A DNA stretch of 64,000 bases. Source: Stictocephala bisonia. Taxonomy: Eukaryota > Arthropoda > Insecta > Hemiptera > Membracidae. Positions 43,816 to 56,279 of the stretch are shown piece by piece (the stretch's first letter is position 1; every line of letters begins with the position of its first letter). Under the pieces are notes generated by a model that saw nothing but the letters and a program-made list of their open reading frames with translations, did not search any database and was not told where the DNA came from. A program made the translations under genes and the position numbers. The DNA lies in contig JAQJVL010000539.1 in the NCBI GenBank assembly GCA_035578905.1, forward strand, positions 62,001 to 126,000, in the 5' to 3' direction.

Positions 43816-45592
43816 GAGTGCAGTAGTGTAAGTCAGTAGTGTATGAGGGCAGAGTAAGGCTAACTGTGGAATCAGTCTCACTTTTAAATATTTTTTTAAA
43901 ATTTATTTCTGAGAAATTTATGTATTTCTTAGGAATTGAAATATACATTTTTCTCTATTGAAAGAATGCTTATTTTTACCATACAATCTTTAGAACTACA
44001 GCTGATAGCTGTATGTACTCTGCCATAAGTATGTATTGGTATGTTAAGGGAGCAGTAACCATGATTTGTCATTTATTTGTACAATTTTAAGAATCCTTAC
44101 ATGTATTAGCACTTATATTAAAATAATTTATAATTGTATGTAGTAAGCCAGCATGAACTTATTAATACACTGGTCTGTATTAATTATAAGATTTTTTACC
44201 GTTTGTTAATTTATGATTTTTAATTATTTGGGAATTTTAAGCGCGTTTAGTGTTTAAAAAGCGGACATAACATATTCACATCTTTAATAACCTCACATAA
44301 CCTTTAGGATTTACTTAATACCAGATTTTATATTTGAAATAAAACTACATACCTCGTTGTGAATAAAACCATATCAATATAAAACCCATATACAACTTCA
44401 TAATAATAAACTTAAAATGACTCTATTGTAGTATATAATTACATAAACTAGAACTTGAAAATAACTTAACATTCTGAACAACTAGTATACACATCAAGGT
44501 CATGTAAAGGTTTTAACTCAACTACTTCAGATCCAACAGTGAAAGATTATTAAATTGATAACTAAGTTTAATATGCCCTACGAATTTTAGTCTGGTGTAT
44601 GATGTACTAACATCGTTAAGAGTTTTTCAGTTAATCATTAATTGTATAAATCATTAATTAATCACTATAATTGTATAAAAGTCACCACGTTGAATAGAAC
44701 TCCAAAAACAGATATCCAGGTGATAAATAAAATCAGCTGTATATCAAAAGTCCTCAGAATATGCAATGAAGTGAAAAAAAAAGAAACGTCAAACAGAATG
44801 GACAACAAACCATTAGAAATACGTGCGAAGAGTCTCATTCTTTTCTATGTCCAATTAACCCCTAATCTATGGTGTCTGTTCAATGACTCAATGCATGGAT
44901 GAAGGACACGACTGTGGAAGTCTTGTGTGTCCATGTTCAATTTTGGCTACAATCTCAAATTATGTCTAGGGTTATGAACTAACAACTTAATTTTGTCAGT
45001 TAGTCAACAACTCGACCAATACAACAGAATCTCATTCCTACAATAATTAGTAGGTCCTAACCAATTTGGCTATTTCACCAGTTAAAGAGCGAACAAACAA
45101 ACAGCGAATTGTTTTATTTTATATTAAAAATTGGCATTAGTTAGTAACACAGACTACCTTTGTTTGTGTACACTCATTGTGAAACTAACATTTTCCCAAA
45201 TTAACGATTGCATTGAAGGAATAAATCAAATAATGAGAATAAAAATAATATATCATTATTGTAGATCTATAACTAATAAATGTTTAAATAAATAAACACT
45301 CCCTATTTATGTTTATTAGTTCTACCGTTGGATGATTTTGTTTCACGTTATTAGTAAAAATTATGTTTGGAAATTATATTTTCTTATCTAGTATTTTATT
45401 GCTTTCATGGAATGGTATTATTTAATAGAGGATGACAAAAATACCATATTTGGTAATTTATGATAGTACAACAGAGTCTGCTTCTATTATCTGACACAAG
45501 ACATCGTCTCGTGTCTCCGTCCCAGTGACTACATTTAATTAAGTAACCTCACAAACGACCCAGAAACGTTAATCGGGATAAAAGACGTGTGT
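43816..45592. other. Intergenic, nothing recognised
   Basis: An 86-codon plus-strand frame at 44642-44902 has no familiar motif. Composition is plain AT-rich. Confidence 0.5.
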
Positions 45593-46140
45593 ACTTTTTA
45601 ATATCCTACTTTTTGTTCTTCTATTGACTCATATCCTGGCGATGGAAATCTCATTACCACAAACCATGAGAGTCAGGAGGCGTATGCTATTAATGTAATA
45701 AAACAATGTATGTTACTAAATCACTCCATACTTTTTAATATCCTACTTTTTGTTCTTCTATTGACTCATATCCTGGAGATGGAAATCTCATTACCACAAA
45801 CCATGAGAGTCAGGAGGCGTATGCTATTAATGTAATAAAACAATGTATGTTACTAAATCACTCCATACTTTTTAATATCCTACTTTTTGTTCTTCTATTG
45901 ACTCATATCCCGGCGATAGAAATCTCACTACCACAAACCATGAGAGTCAGGAGGCGTATGCTATTAATGTAATAAAACAATGTATGTTACTAAATCACTC
46001 CATACTTTTTAATATCCTACTTTTTGTTCTTCTATTGACTCATATCCCGGCGATAGAAATCTCACTACCACAAACCATGAGAGTCAGGAGGCGTATGCTA
46101 TTAATGTAATAAAACAATGTATGTTACTAAATCACTTCAT
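45593..46140. repeat. Four exact-length 137-bp tandem copies
   Basis: Copies start ACTTTTTAATATCC at 45593, 45730, 45867 and 46004, and the next phase begins at 46141. Copies 3 and 4 share variants (CCCGGCGATAGAAATCTCAC) that separate them from 1 and 2. The last expansion therefore copied one unit of each type. The high identity implies a recent event. Confidence 0.95.
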
Positions 46141-46400
46141 ACTTTTTATTAATTTCGTAGAAAGAATATCTTATAAGGAACAATAATATAGGATACTTCA
46201 TAAGTAACAGTAACTGATAGTAAATGAAAAAGAATACTTGCGCGTGTGCATATACACACACACACACATACATGTATAAAATTATATATGTATAATTATA
46301 TACACGTATAATTATACTTGCACTAAAATATATAATTATTTTAGTTAAAATAATTATATCGATAATTTCAGATTGAGTTGATATTGGTATTCTTCGTTTA

Positions 46401-47358
46401 GTTTTAAAATTTTATAAAAACAATAATAAAAGACACTTTTTACTAGGCCTTTCACCAGCAAATCTGGCATCATCGAGCAGCACAAATTTATTTTTGTTTA
46501 TAAACAAAACAATACAATAATGAATTTGACAAACATATGTAAATAAATAGAAGAATATAAGAATAAATGTATAGTAAAAAATTAATAATATATATATATA
46601 TATATATATATATTATTAATTATATAATATATATATATTATATATATTAGGGTGTATAATTTTTTCTAAAATGTGATGATAATAAACGAGAATTTTGAAT
46701 AGGCCTACTTTCATTATTCATTAAAGATGAATCACTTTTGTTAATAAAATAGGTTTCCCAGAAATTTTAATGTTTTGAAGATGAAACGGATTTTATTATT
46801 TTTGAATTTTTATTTGTGATGGTTATGGTTTGTTGTTAAGCAATGTTTAGCAACTGCTGATTTTTCTTCTTTATTAAATTTATTTAATTCTTAAAGGATA
46901 ATGTTCTTTAAATCTTATTTTTAAATTTCTCTTTTTTTGTCCTATCTATTTTTCTTCAAAATTATCACAATTAATTTCATAAATACCAGATAGATTTTCA
47001 TTTTAATTTTGTCTTTAAGATTTTTTAGTTTGTTTTTAATTTGTTTACAGTTTTGAATTAAGGAATTATATTTGTATTTTTCATGAAGGAATATTGCATG
47101 GTTTTTGATAATTGTTTATTAAATTTAATAATAAATAATAATACCTTATATATATTATTCATAGTTTACAATATATTTATTCTTATATTCTTTTATTCAT
47201 ATTTACATATGTCTTTCAAATTTATTATGGTAATGTATTGTTTTGTTTATAAATAAGAGTAAATTTGTGTTCCCTGATGATGAATATTTAAATTTGCTTT
47301 GCTGGCAAAAGACTTAGTAAAAAGTGTTTTTATTGGTGATTTTGTAAAAATTTAAAAC
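46401..47358. mobile_element. ~960-bp element with long inverted ends (~180-bp arms)
   Basis: The left arm 46401-46575 and the right arm 47161-47358 are imperfect reverse complements. Matching words include ACACTTTTTACTA, ACAAATTTA, TATAAACAAAACAATACA, CATATGTAAAT and GAATATAAGAATAAAT. The AT-rich centre carries a long (TA)n palindrome (46589-46645) and no ORF. This resembles a non-autonomous foldback element. No clear target duplication is visible. On one strand each arm contains a GATGATG...GCTGG...AAAG arrangement, discussed as a possible hammerhead-like relic. Confidence 0.7.
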
Positions 47359-49948
47359 AAAATAATAATAATTATATATTTATTTTTAGATTGAATAGTG
47401 AATTAATATTAAGAGCAGATCATATTATGATGATAGGTTATAAAAGATTCAACCTCCTTTAAAATGTAAAATGCGAGGGTAGCTACATTCATGCTATGTT
47501 TGCACTACCGCAACAGGAAACACGCGCAATAACTGACGTTAAGGAAATTGCAGCCCTAAACAAAGGAGATAGGGAAAAGTGTGCTTTCTATTTTACCATT
47601 GAATTATCAAAAATATTATGAGAGCTCTAGATTCTGTTTTAGTACCCCTACTGTTGTTAACATATTATTTTGCTTTCATAAAATCTATTATGTATTGTAT
47701 TTAGTAGAGCTTACGTAATATTAAATTATTGTTACTGAGAACATTTTAACTAAGTGTTTGTACTCTTTAATACGTATATAGTTAATATTATTGTAGATAT
47801 ATTAAAGCAACACAAGGAGTGTACTAGCAGGATGATGAGAAACCGCAGTAAATCTTTCATCCAGGTAAAAAAAATATTAATATCGAAGCAAACGGTCGAC
47901 TTATGTACAGGGTTCTGAAAGTAAGTAACAATATTATATTATTATGACGATTTGAACCAAAACATGGCTTCTAAATACATTTCAATGTACTGTATCACAC
48001 ATTGCTTAGTGTTGTTAAACTACTATGGGTAAATTAATAACAAATAAAATTACTAATAATACAAAATAAAAAATATTTCCTACGAATTTTTCATGTCTGT
48101 AGATAGCTAACAAATAAAAAATATGGGCTATTTATGTATACCTGGTATTGTGCTATATCAAGTTATTGGTATTTTATGTTTTAATTTAAAATTTAATAAC
48201 CAATTGTATTTAAGTGGGGTGACTTCAAGCTTTTATTTTTTACACGTTGAGGCTTAAATAGAATACGATTTCTCAAAAAAGAAACAGTAAATAATTCCAT
48301 GAATAACAAAGACGGTTGGGTTCTTGTTTTGAAATAAAAATACTATGATGATTTCAATACATGGAAATAAAGTTTAGAAATTCAATTTAGTTTAGTTTAG
48401 GCATTATTAGCTTTCAAAAAACAATCGGCATATTTTCTTAATGGTTTATAATAATATCTTGAGGGACACCTTTAGCACTACGTCTAACTCATATTTATAT
48501 TTATTAGTGTTCTGACAGGCATAAACGTAATTACCAGACAAACAGTTTATTTCTATATTTATTTATATGTCCCTTAATATGAGTGACAATGTTGAGCACG
48601 AAACGTATTAGTTTAATAACTAAAATAAAATCTGATTTCGACGAGTAAAGCTTCTAGCTTAGATAACTAATACAAGCTTAACTCTGAAAATTGGCTAATG
48701 CTGCTAAATATTTGTATTAAATCCTTTAAAAATTTGATTTAACTAGTTTCAGTGTAAACCATGTACTTGAGATATTTTCTGCTAATAACGAGTGTATTTT
48801 GAAAAATAAAGGTCAAGTATTAAAAAAGATCAACTTGCTTGTTTTAGGTACAATTTAGATAAATACTTATGTCATATACACATGGAATATTACTTTTTTA
48901 TTTTTTAAGACCATTAAAATAAACATTGTAAACTAACAATTATAATATTAAACCAAACGCTTTCTATAAGGCCAAGGTCATTTTACAACTATTGTTTATT
49001 TCATTCTTCAAATAATTTAATCTGTTAATGATTAAGTTATAGCTAAATATGCTGTCATAAATTAACGTCATAAACATTTATTAGAAATGATATTGCCTTT
49101 TTTGTGAGTTCATATACTTCTATAAACCGATTCGCTTAGTGTGCGAACTCGGAGGCAAAGCAACAGTTTTAGAACCAGACAGTTTGCAAAGCAGAAGGAT
49201 AAACACGACTTGTTTGTTTACACATTCACATATAACTTACAATAAAGACCAGTATTACTAGACATTTGTATATATTAAAACTCTTCACAAGATATTTTTG
49301 TTAGTAAGATGTTGAACGTTAAAAAATATTACCATTCTTAAATTAAAATGATTTTGTAATTTAATAGTACTAATCTAAGCAACACTAACTACCGAGAAAT
49401 ATTTTTAACTTTTTATAGTAGTTGCGCCGAATCATTGGGTGAAAAGTTCTATTTCACAGGTTGCCAGTCGAAGTCTCAATTACAGTTTAAGTTGGTATCT
49501 CTAACAAGGTTCTTATAATAAAACTTGAATTCATCGGAAAAATGTTTTCTATAATTGGCTTGTTTATTTACAACTGGTAGAAAATTTAAGTTTAAAACTA
49601 ATATCAATCAAGAAAGTAACCAATTACTTTGCACCTGATTGTAGAACTTACTCGTAATAAAAAAATGTTCTTTGCAGACAACTAATTTTATCTTTAGTTA
49701 TGTATATCCTTAAGCTACGTTAGATAGAATATTTTTTAGTTTAAGTAATTTAGATAATTACGTTTAAGAAACATTTCGTGTCAGATAATTCAATTTTACA
49801 GACGGTGTGAAAAATAGTTCATCTTGAAAGTTAAAACCCTGAATTTCTGGTGTTAAAGGGTTGTCTTTAAATACCACGTAACATTAATGTAAAATTTTGA
49901 GAAAACATTTATCAAATATCTAACAACGATTTGTTATTAAATTTCCGA
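47359..49948. other. AT-rich stretch without recognised features
   Basis: The patches at 47480-47580 and 49130-49210 are less AT-rich, but I see no coding or RNA motif in either. Confidence 0.5.
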
Positions 49949-49950
49949 TA

Positions 49951-50760
49951 TCAAGTATAGTGTTACGAATACTATCTCGCAATGTGACACGTCCATTCAG
50001 TGTCCAGTCTAGTAAGCAAAATACCATTACGCAAAGACACTCATTCAATCAATATCAAGTCTAGTGTGTTATCAACCTTCATTCAACGATACTCATTCTC
50101 ATAGATCAAGTATAGTGTTACGAATACTAACTCGCAATAGGACACGTCCATTCAGTGTCCAGTCTAGTAAGCAGACTACCATTACGCAAAAACACTCATT
50201 CAATCAATATCAAGTCTAGTGTGTTATCAACCTTCATTCAACGATACTCATTCTCATATATCAAGTATAGTGTTACGAATACTATCTCGCAATAGAACAG
50301 GTCCATTCAATGTCCAGTCTAGTAAGCAGACTACCATTACGCAAAGGCACTCATTCAATCAATATCAAGTCTAGTGTGTTATCAACCTTTATTCAACGAT
50401 ACTCATTCTCATAGATCAAGTATAGTGTTACGAATACTAACTCGCAATAGGACACGTCCATTCTTGTCCAGTCTAGTAAGCAAAATACCATTACGCAAAG
50501 ACACTCATTCAATCAATATCAAGTCTAGTGTGTTATCAACCTTCATTCAACGATACTCATTCTCATATATCAAGTATAGTGTTACGAATACTATCTCGCA
50601 ATAGAACAGGTCCATTCAGTGTCCAGTCTAGTAAGCAGACTACCATTACGCAAAGACACTCATCCAATCAATACCAAGTCTAGTGTGTTATCAACCTTCA
50701 TTCAACGATACTCATTCTCACTGATCAAATATAGTGTTACGAATACTAACACTTAGTGTC
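49951..50760. repeat. 155-bp tandem array with alternating unit types
   Basis: TCAAGTATAGTGTTACGAAT starts at 49951, 50106, 50261, 50416 and 50570, with a partial sixth at 50725. Units 2 and 4 share CATAGATCAAG and CGCAATAGGACACG. Units 3 and 5 share CATATATCAAG and CGCAATAGAACAGG. The array therefore also has a 310-bp dimeric period. The 76-codon frame across it is an artefact. Confidence 0.93.
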
Positions 50761-51000
50761 AAGTCTAGAGTCTTGAATACCCTCACGCACCGGGACTTAT
50801 GAACCAGTCATGGGACATTGCCCAGTCGATTAAATTGATCAACTACTACAAAGTGACCGGCCTCATTCATCAATTATCCAAAACAGTGTGTCTTGTCTAG
50901 TGAGCTAACTACACTGAGCAGACAGACTCATCCGCCTTGGATCCAGTCGAGTAAATTGACTAAAGCGCGCACAGAGACTCATCCACCCGATGAATAGAAT
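50761..51000. repeat. 51-bp repeat array, left part (degenerate)
   Basis: Units with CCAGTCGAGTAAATTGACTA and AGACTCATCCACC at about 51-bp spacing match the cleaner array at 53222-53545, on the far side of the LINE. The leftmost part grades into the 155-bp array, which shares CCAGTCTAGT-type words. Confidence 0.75.
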
Positions 51001-53218
51001 AGAATAGAATAATTTTTTTATTGCATGGACATTTACATTAAATGTATCGCAATCGTCAGACTTAAATTAAATTGTATATTGATTAAAATTAAAGCAGCCA
51101 TTCCTACAGAATTCCACATTCATACATACATTTTTGTGTCATATATTTATCATAATTGTGTTATATATACATTCACACAATTAGTCCAAGTTAGATACTC
51201 CAGCTTCCAGTGTCAAACCGCCGAATAATTGGTCTCCCAGTTGTGGGATAAGAAATCTCTCACGGAGTAAAAGGCTTCGGAAATGAGAAATCTCTTTAAC
51301 CGTGCCTTGAAAGCCTTTGGCTCAATATTGCCTTTGTATTCTATCGGAAGACTATTGACCATGCGAGCACCTGCTTGTGAGGGAAGGTGCTCGTAGGTTA
51401 CAGTCCTATGTTGTGCGATTCTGTAATTTTCTCTTTGTCTGGTTGGATAATTATGTATTTCACTGCCTTTGGTGAGCACACATTTGAACATACAATAAGA
51501 TGCAGCCTCCAAAATGTAAATGCAAGGCAATGTCAATAGCTTTAATGACTTAAATACGGGTTTGCATGACTCTCTAGACTTCAGTTTGGACATTATCCTT
51601 ACTGCTTTTTTTCAGTCTAAATAGTCTCATTAAGTCTGCTGAGGAACAGCCACCCCAAAGAATAACTCCATACGACAAGTGAGGATAAATGAGACCATAA
51701 TACGACGCAAGCATGACTTGATTGGGACATATCTTAGACAGGGTTCTTAGAACGTATATTCCGGATGACAGCCTGGAGCAAGCCATATCAATATGATTGG
51801 TCCAAGATAGTCCCCGGTCGATGATAACTCCGAGAAATTTTGTCGCCTGAACCTCATCCACCTCTAATTCATCTAAGAAAACCCTCGGCGATTGATCAAT
51901 TTGTGATGAGCGTAAGGAGAATCTAATAAAATTAGGTTTAGAAGGGTTTATTTTAAGATTGATAATATTAAAATGTTGGGCACAACTATTTAAATCTATA
52001 AAGGTTACTCTTTCCAAATCCGAATTCAACTCCTCACTTGTACAGAGGGTTGTATCATCTGCATACTGAATAAGCCGCCCATGACGCAGTGATGCAGGTG
52101 TATCATTAACATACACCAGAAAGAGCAAGGGGCTGAGAATCGATCCCTGTGGGATCCCGATCCTTAATTCGCTTGGTTTAGATGTTTTATTACCGATATG
52201 GACTGCTTGAAACCTATTGTTCAGATAAGATTTGAGCCACGATAACGGCACTCCTCGAACACCATATGACTCTAGCTTCTTTAAAAGGATTTTATGGTTA
52301 ACACAGTCAAAAGCTTTGGAGAGATCGAGAAACACACCAAGAGTATGTCTACGACTCTCCAAATTGTTAACTACCATGTCGACTAGACTCACTACTGCGT
52401 CTATTGTCGACTTCCCCTCTCTAAAACCAAACTCGTCATTCGAGAGAAGAGAATGTTTATTCAAAAAAGAAACCAGTCGCAATAAAAACGCTTTCTCGAA
52501 AACTTTACTTATTACTGGCAATATGGATATAGGTCTGTAGTTACTGATTGAGTTTGGATCCCCCTTTTTGAAAATTGGTGTTACTTTGGCTGTTTTCAGT
52601 GAAGATGGAAACTGTCCAGATTGAAAGGAAATATTTATTAAATGTGACAATGGATATAACAAGTGCCGGAAGCACTGTTTTAAAAGCCATGTAGACATGT
52701 AGTGTACATCATTGGACTTTTTGGGCGATACATTTTGTATTACTTGCGTGAGCTCTTTGATAGATACAGGGGCTAAAAGCATCGAGGTGGACGGGCCATG
52801 CACACAGCCAGATGATTGAAAGTTTAAGCTATTATTTCGACTCAAAGGGGTTGGAAGGTCAGAGAAAAAAGTGTTGAACATGTCAGCCACAGTAGAGGGA
52901 TCGGATATTATCTCCCCATCGATATCTAAACTGACAATTCTACTTTTTTGTTAATTTTTAAATGAATTAATTAAATTCCACGTGGTTTTGGAAAAATTTT
53001 GTGAATTGATAAGTTTTTTTGAAATATCGTATGCTTTTGCAGCTTTCAAAATGCGTTTATATATTCTTTTGTATTTTGTTAGGTATTGATGGAATCCGGG
53101 GTTATCCGTGGAGCTTGATATTTTTGATAAATACTTCAGTTTCTCCCGGGAAACAATTCCTAGCCATGTGTGTTGACCATGACACACACATTGAATTAAC
53201 CACCTATAGTTTAGTCTA
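51001..53218 (-). mobile_element. 5'-truncated LINE (CR1/jockey-like), inserted into the 51-bp array
   Basis: On the minus strand this holds the linker, RT, C-terminal domain and a 3' UTR ending GCAATAAAAAAATTATTCTA followed by a (TTCTA)n tail at 51001-51020. The endonuclease and ORF1 are absent, as expected for incomplete reverse transcription. Both flanks are 51-bp repeat, so it entered a pre-existing array. Roughly 25 bp of a unit are missing at the junction. Confidence 0.85.
51213..53187 (-). pseudogene. LINE ORF2 linker-RT-C-terminus, two lesions
   Basis: From 53187 the frame reads VSREKLKYLSKI...AKAYDISKKLINSQ (linker) to a single TAA at 52953-52951. It then continues in the same frame with NYRPISILPVISKVFEK, FLDLSKAFDCVNHK (motif A), GIPQGSILSPLLFLVYVND and LIQYADDTTL (catalytic). 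A run of seven A near 51590 shifts the frame; one A fewer would restore the family's RLKKAVRIM-like segment. The frame then runs on to 51213 (CKPVFKSLKLLTLPCIYIL...). All catalytic Asps are present. With only one nonsense codon and one homopolymer slip it is a young copy, clearly related to but distinct from the 19-kb LINE. Confidence 0.87.
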
Positions 53219-53221
53219 TTT

Positions 53222-53545
53222 TTTGCAATACGACACGCAGAAAGACTGGTCCACCTGGTGTTCAGTCGAGTGAGTTAACTACGACACGCAGATATACTCA
53301 TCCACCTGCTGTCTAGTCTAGTGTATTGACTACGGCACGTAGAGAGACTCGTCCAACCTGCGTCCAGTCGAGTGAATTGACTACGACACGCTTAGAGACT
53401 GGTCTACCTGGTGTCTAGGCCATTAAGTTGGCTACGACACGCAGACAGACTGGTCTACCTGGTGTCTAGGCCATTAAGTTGACTACGACACGCAGATTCT
53501 CTTCCAACTGGTGTCTAGTCAAGTGAGATGAGTACGACTCGTTGA
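53222..53545. repeat. 51-bp tandem array, right part
   Basis: About six units of CTACGACACGCAGA..., ACTGGTCCACCTGGTGT and CAGTCGAGTGAATTGA. This is the same repeat as at 50.8-51.0 kb, interrupted by the LINE. Confidence 0.92.
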
Positions 53546-54470
53546 AATTTATTCAATAAGTGGAATAAATTCCATTAGCTCACTTGGGTTTTCAAACCTT
53601 AGGCCATGCCATCCGCAGCCGCCATACAGGTGGCTTTATCACTAAACCCCCTCTTCATGGTATACACATTAATTTACTAATAATATATGTTATACTTGTA
53701 GAAGGTGCCTGTAGTTTACAACGCAATGTCATTCTTCTTCTATGACTAGCTGATGCTGAATGGACTAATTTAATGAGGCCTTCTGTTCACATAACTAAAA
53801 GTACTTCAATTAGTAAACAAATCAAATAATAATTTTTATACTATTACAAAATTGTATTGGGTGTATTATTATTATGTTTATGTAAATTGATTTTACGTGA
53901 TGTAACATAATTAATTGTCCATAAAATAAATTACCATGGTTTATTAAATTCTTACAAGGTTAACAAACTTCTTATATTGCTATCATAATGACGTGACTTT
54001 TAACTTGGGTAATTGCAACAAGAATATCACAGCAACTTGAAAAATGGCGTATGCCAATGACAAAAAAAGGGCTTTGCTGGTAATAAGGCAGAAATACATT
54101 TAGGGGTAATGGCGAAAAGATTTCGGGCCAATGGAACAACCATTAGTGTTGAAAAGAGTCGATTTTGATCTGTCGTCTCTCAAAGTAACACCTACGGAAA
54201 TATACTGAGATGTATGCTGTATTCACGAGTTTAAACAGATTGCAGACACGTATTTTAAAGAGTACACCTCGTCAACAAGATACGCGGATTTAAAGATTAG
54301 GTTTGTTCTTAATATATCATAAAGACGATTTTAAAGAAATTATTGGTAAATAATTGCTTTATTGAACTTTTATATCGCCTTAACTCATATATAAGAGTTA
54401 AGACGATACAATTATTAAATTGTATTGACACTAAATACAATTATTAAATATATGTTTTTTTATCTGATAT
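53546..54470. other. Intergenic, nothing certain
   Basis: The segment 54040-54300 is less AT-rich. In one frame it reads VLKRVDFDLSSLKVTPTEIY, which I cannot place. Confidence 0.4.
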
Positions 54471-54473
54471 GTT

Positions 54474-54716
54474 AATTTTTTTTATTTTTTTTTTTAAGGA
54501 GAGGCCGACCTCCTTCTTAACCTGATTTTATCCATTCCTCATAGACCATCGATCTGTGCGAGGAACTTATTCAGACAGAGTAAGGGGGCGAACCAGTACA
54601 GTAGAAGGTGATTATTACTGATAAATCTTCCAGTCTATGCAGGATTTGAACCAGCTCTATCTATAACCCAAGCTCAAAGTCCTGAAGTTGTAGACAGCTC
54701 GGCTACCAGCTCGCCC
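54474..54716 (-). mobile_element. tRNA-derived SINE
   Basis: On the minus strand the 5' end GGGCGAGCTGGTAGCCGAGC contains a Pol III A box (TAGCCGAGCTG, 54705-54695). A B box GGTTCAAATCC follows at 54652-54642, with about 42 bases between. A non-tRNA body comes next, and the element ends in an A-rich tail (54495-54474). That is the standard tRNA-SINE layout. I see no clear target duplication. The tRNA of origin is not determined. Confidence 0.75.
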
Positions 54717-54795
54717 AAGATTACCAAGAATTAAGATGTACCTTGAAAACAGATATTATCTTTAAATAAAATTTTGATTTGATTGAAGCATTTGA

Positions 54796-54892
54796 GGTAA
54801 CACGTACAGTGGTGGTGACCCACCCGCCCACCCATACACGTACAGTGGTGGTGACCCACCCGCCCACCCATACACGTACAGTGGTATTGAAT
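54796..54892. repeat. 36-bp minisatellite block 9 (C-rich, ~2.5 units)
   Basis: Two near-identical units containing GACCCACCCGCCCACCCATA and ACACGTACAGTGGTGGT. This is a seed-like short locus of the family. Confidence 0.92.
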
Positions 54893-56279
54893 ATATGAGA
54901 ACACGTACGTACTCTGGAATATTTATTTAAATGCTATAGAAATTGAATACACGTATGTGCCCAGAAAAATAACTCTGTTCAACTATATAACATTTCAGTA
55001 ATAATTTTATAAAAGGTGTTACATTTTTACCCTTTTGACTGTCATAAAATATGTGCTATCAAGGGACCTATTATTATGAGAAAACAATAAGACATAGTGA
55101 TTATTGTAGGATTTTTATTAATGGGAATAATAAAACCAAGTGTTGTACATAACAGGTATTTTTTTAATTAATTACTAATAGAAGAAACAACGTTTAAGAG
55201 AATATGTTTAAGATGTAACATTCAGACTATCAGTCATTAAGACTTGTATTCACTTGTATATAAACTTGTAATCGTAGTACTTATGTATAAGTAAACGACA
55301 TGACGTAATGTACATTCATTTGTTAAAGAACTATATGGAAATAATAGCCCATTATTTTGCTAAAGACATTGTGAAATATAGGGCTCTTAATAAACTAAAT
55401 GTATGATGACACAAGACATACAATTAAGTCATGTTAAGGGTTTAGGTCGGATCAATTTACTGATTTACTGATTGTTTTCAGTCCGATAAAACCTGAATGA
55501 TTTGATTTTAAAACAATTCCAAAAAACAGATTTATAATTTTATCGTTACTTATATCCATATGTAAATATTTCACCATAGCATGGTTAAACTAAAAGAGAT
55601 ACAAACATTGATTGTAAAGTTAACGTTGGTCTATATTGTTATGTATGAAAGTACATTAAATTATCGTGTTAATAAGAACGCTTTAAAACATTCTAAGGTA
55701 CAATTGCATTAAGGCAGTTCTGCTTCTTCATACATTTGATTCATATATTTAAACAATTAAGCCTATAAAACCTTTCTCAGATTACCTCAAAGTTGCTTTT
55801 TTGTAATGCCCACTATCCCATTATTCATATACGTAAAATATTTAAGTTCATTCTCCTCGTCTACATTCGCTCATCTACACTCATCACACTCATTCGAAAT
55901 CCACATTCGCCCATATCTTGACGATCGGTGTCTTATGAATAAATAAATAAATTGTCTAGAACGAACTCAATAGCTTTACTATTTCTACGTTTTACTTATA
56001 TTATTAAATTTTAGACTGAATTCTAAAGTCACGTTATTTGTATAAGCTTATGGTTTGAATGCAAAATTAACGTTTAGAATATTATAATAACAAAATCTCA
56101 ACTTTTTAAATAATAAATCTTATTTTGGCATTTTATTATGTGTATGAAATAATATCACACTACGTGTAGATGGATAGTAATAATAACAATGTTTTAGGAA
56201 CCTGTTAAATATCGTGATTATATCGTTGTCTTGAATATAATGTATTTATAGTTTTCAATGTGTAAATAGCCAAATAATA
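54893..56279. other. AT-rich stretch, nothing recognised
   Basis: No frame, array or structured element seen. Confidence 0.5.
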
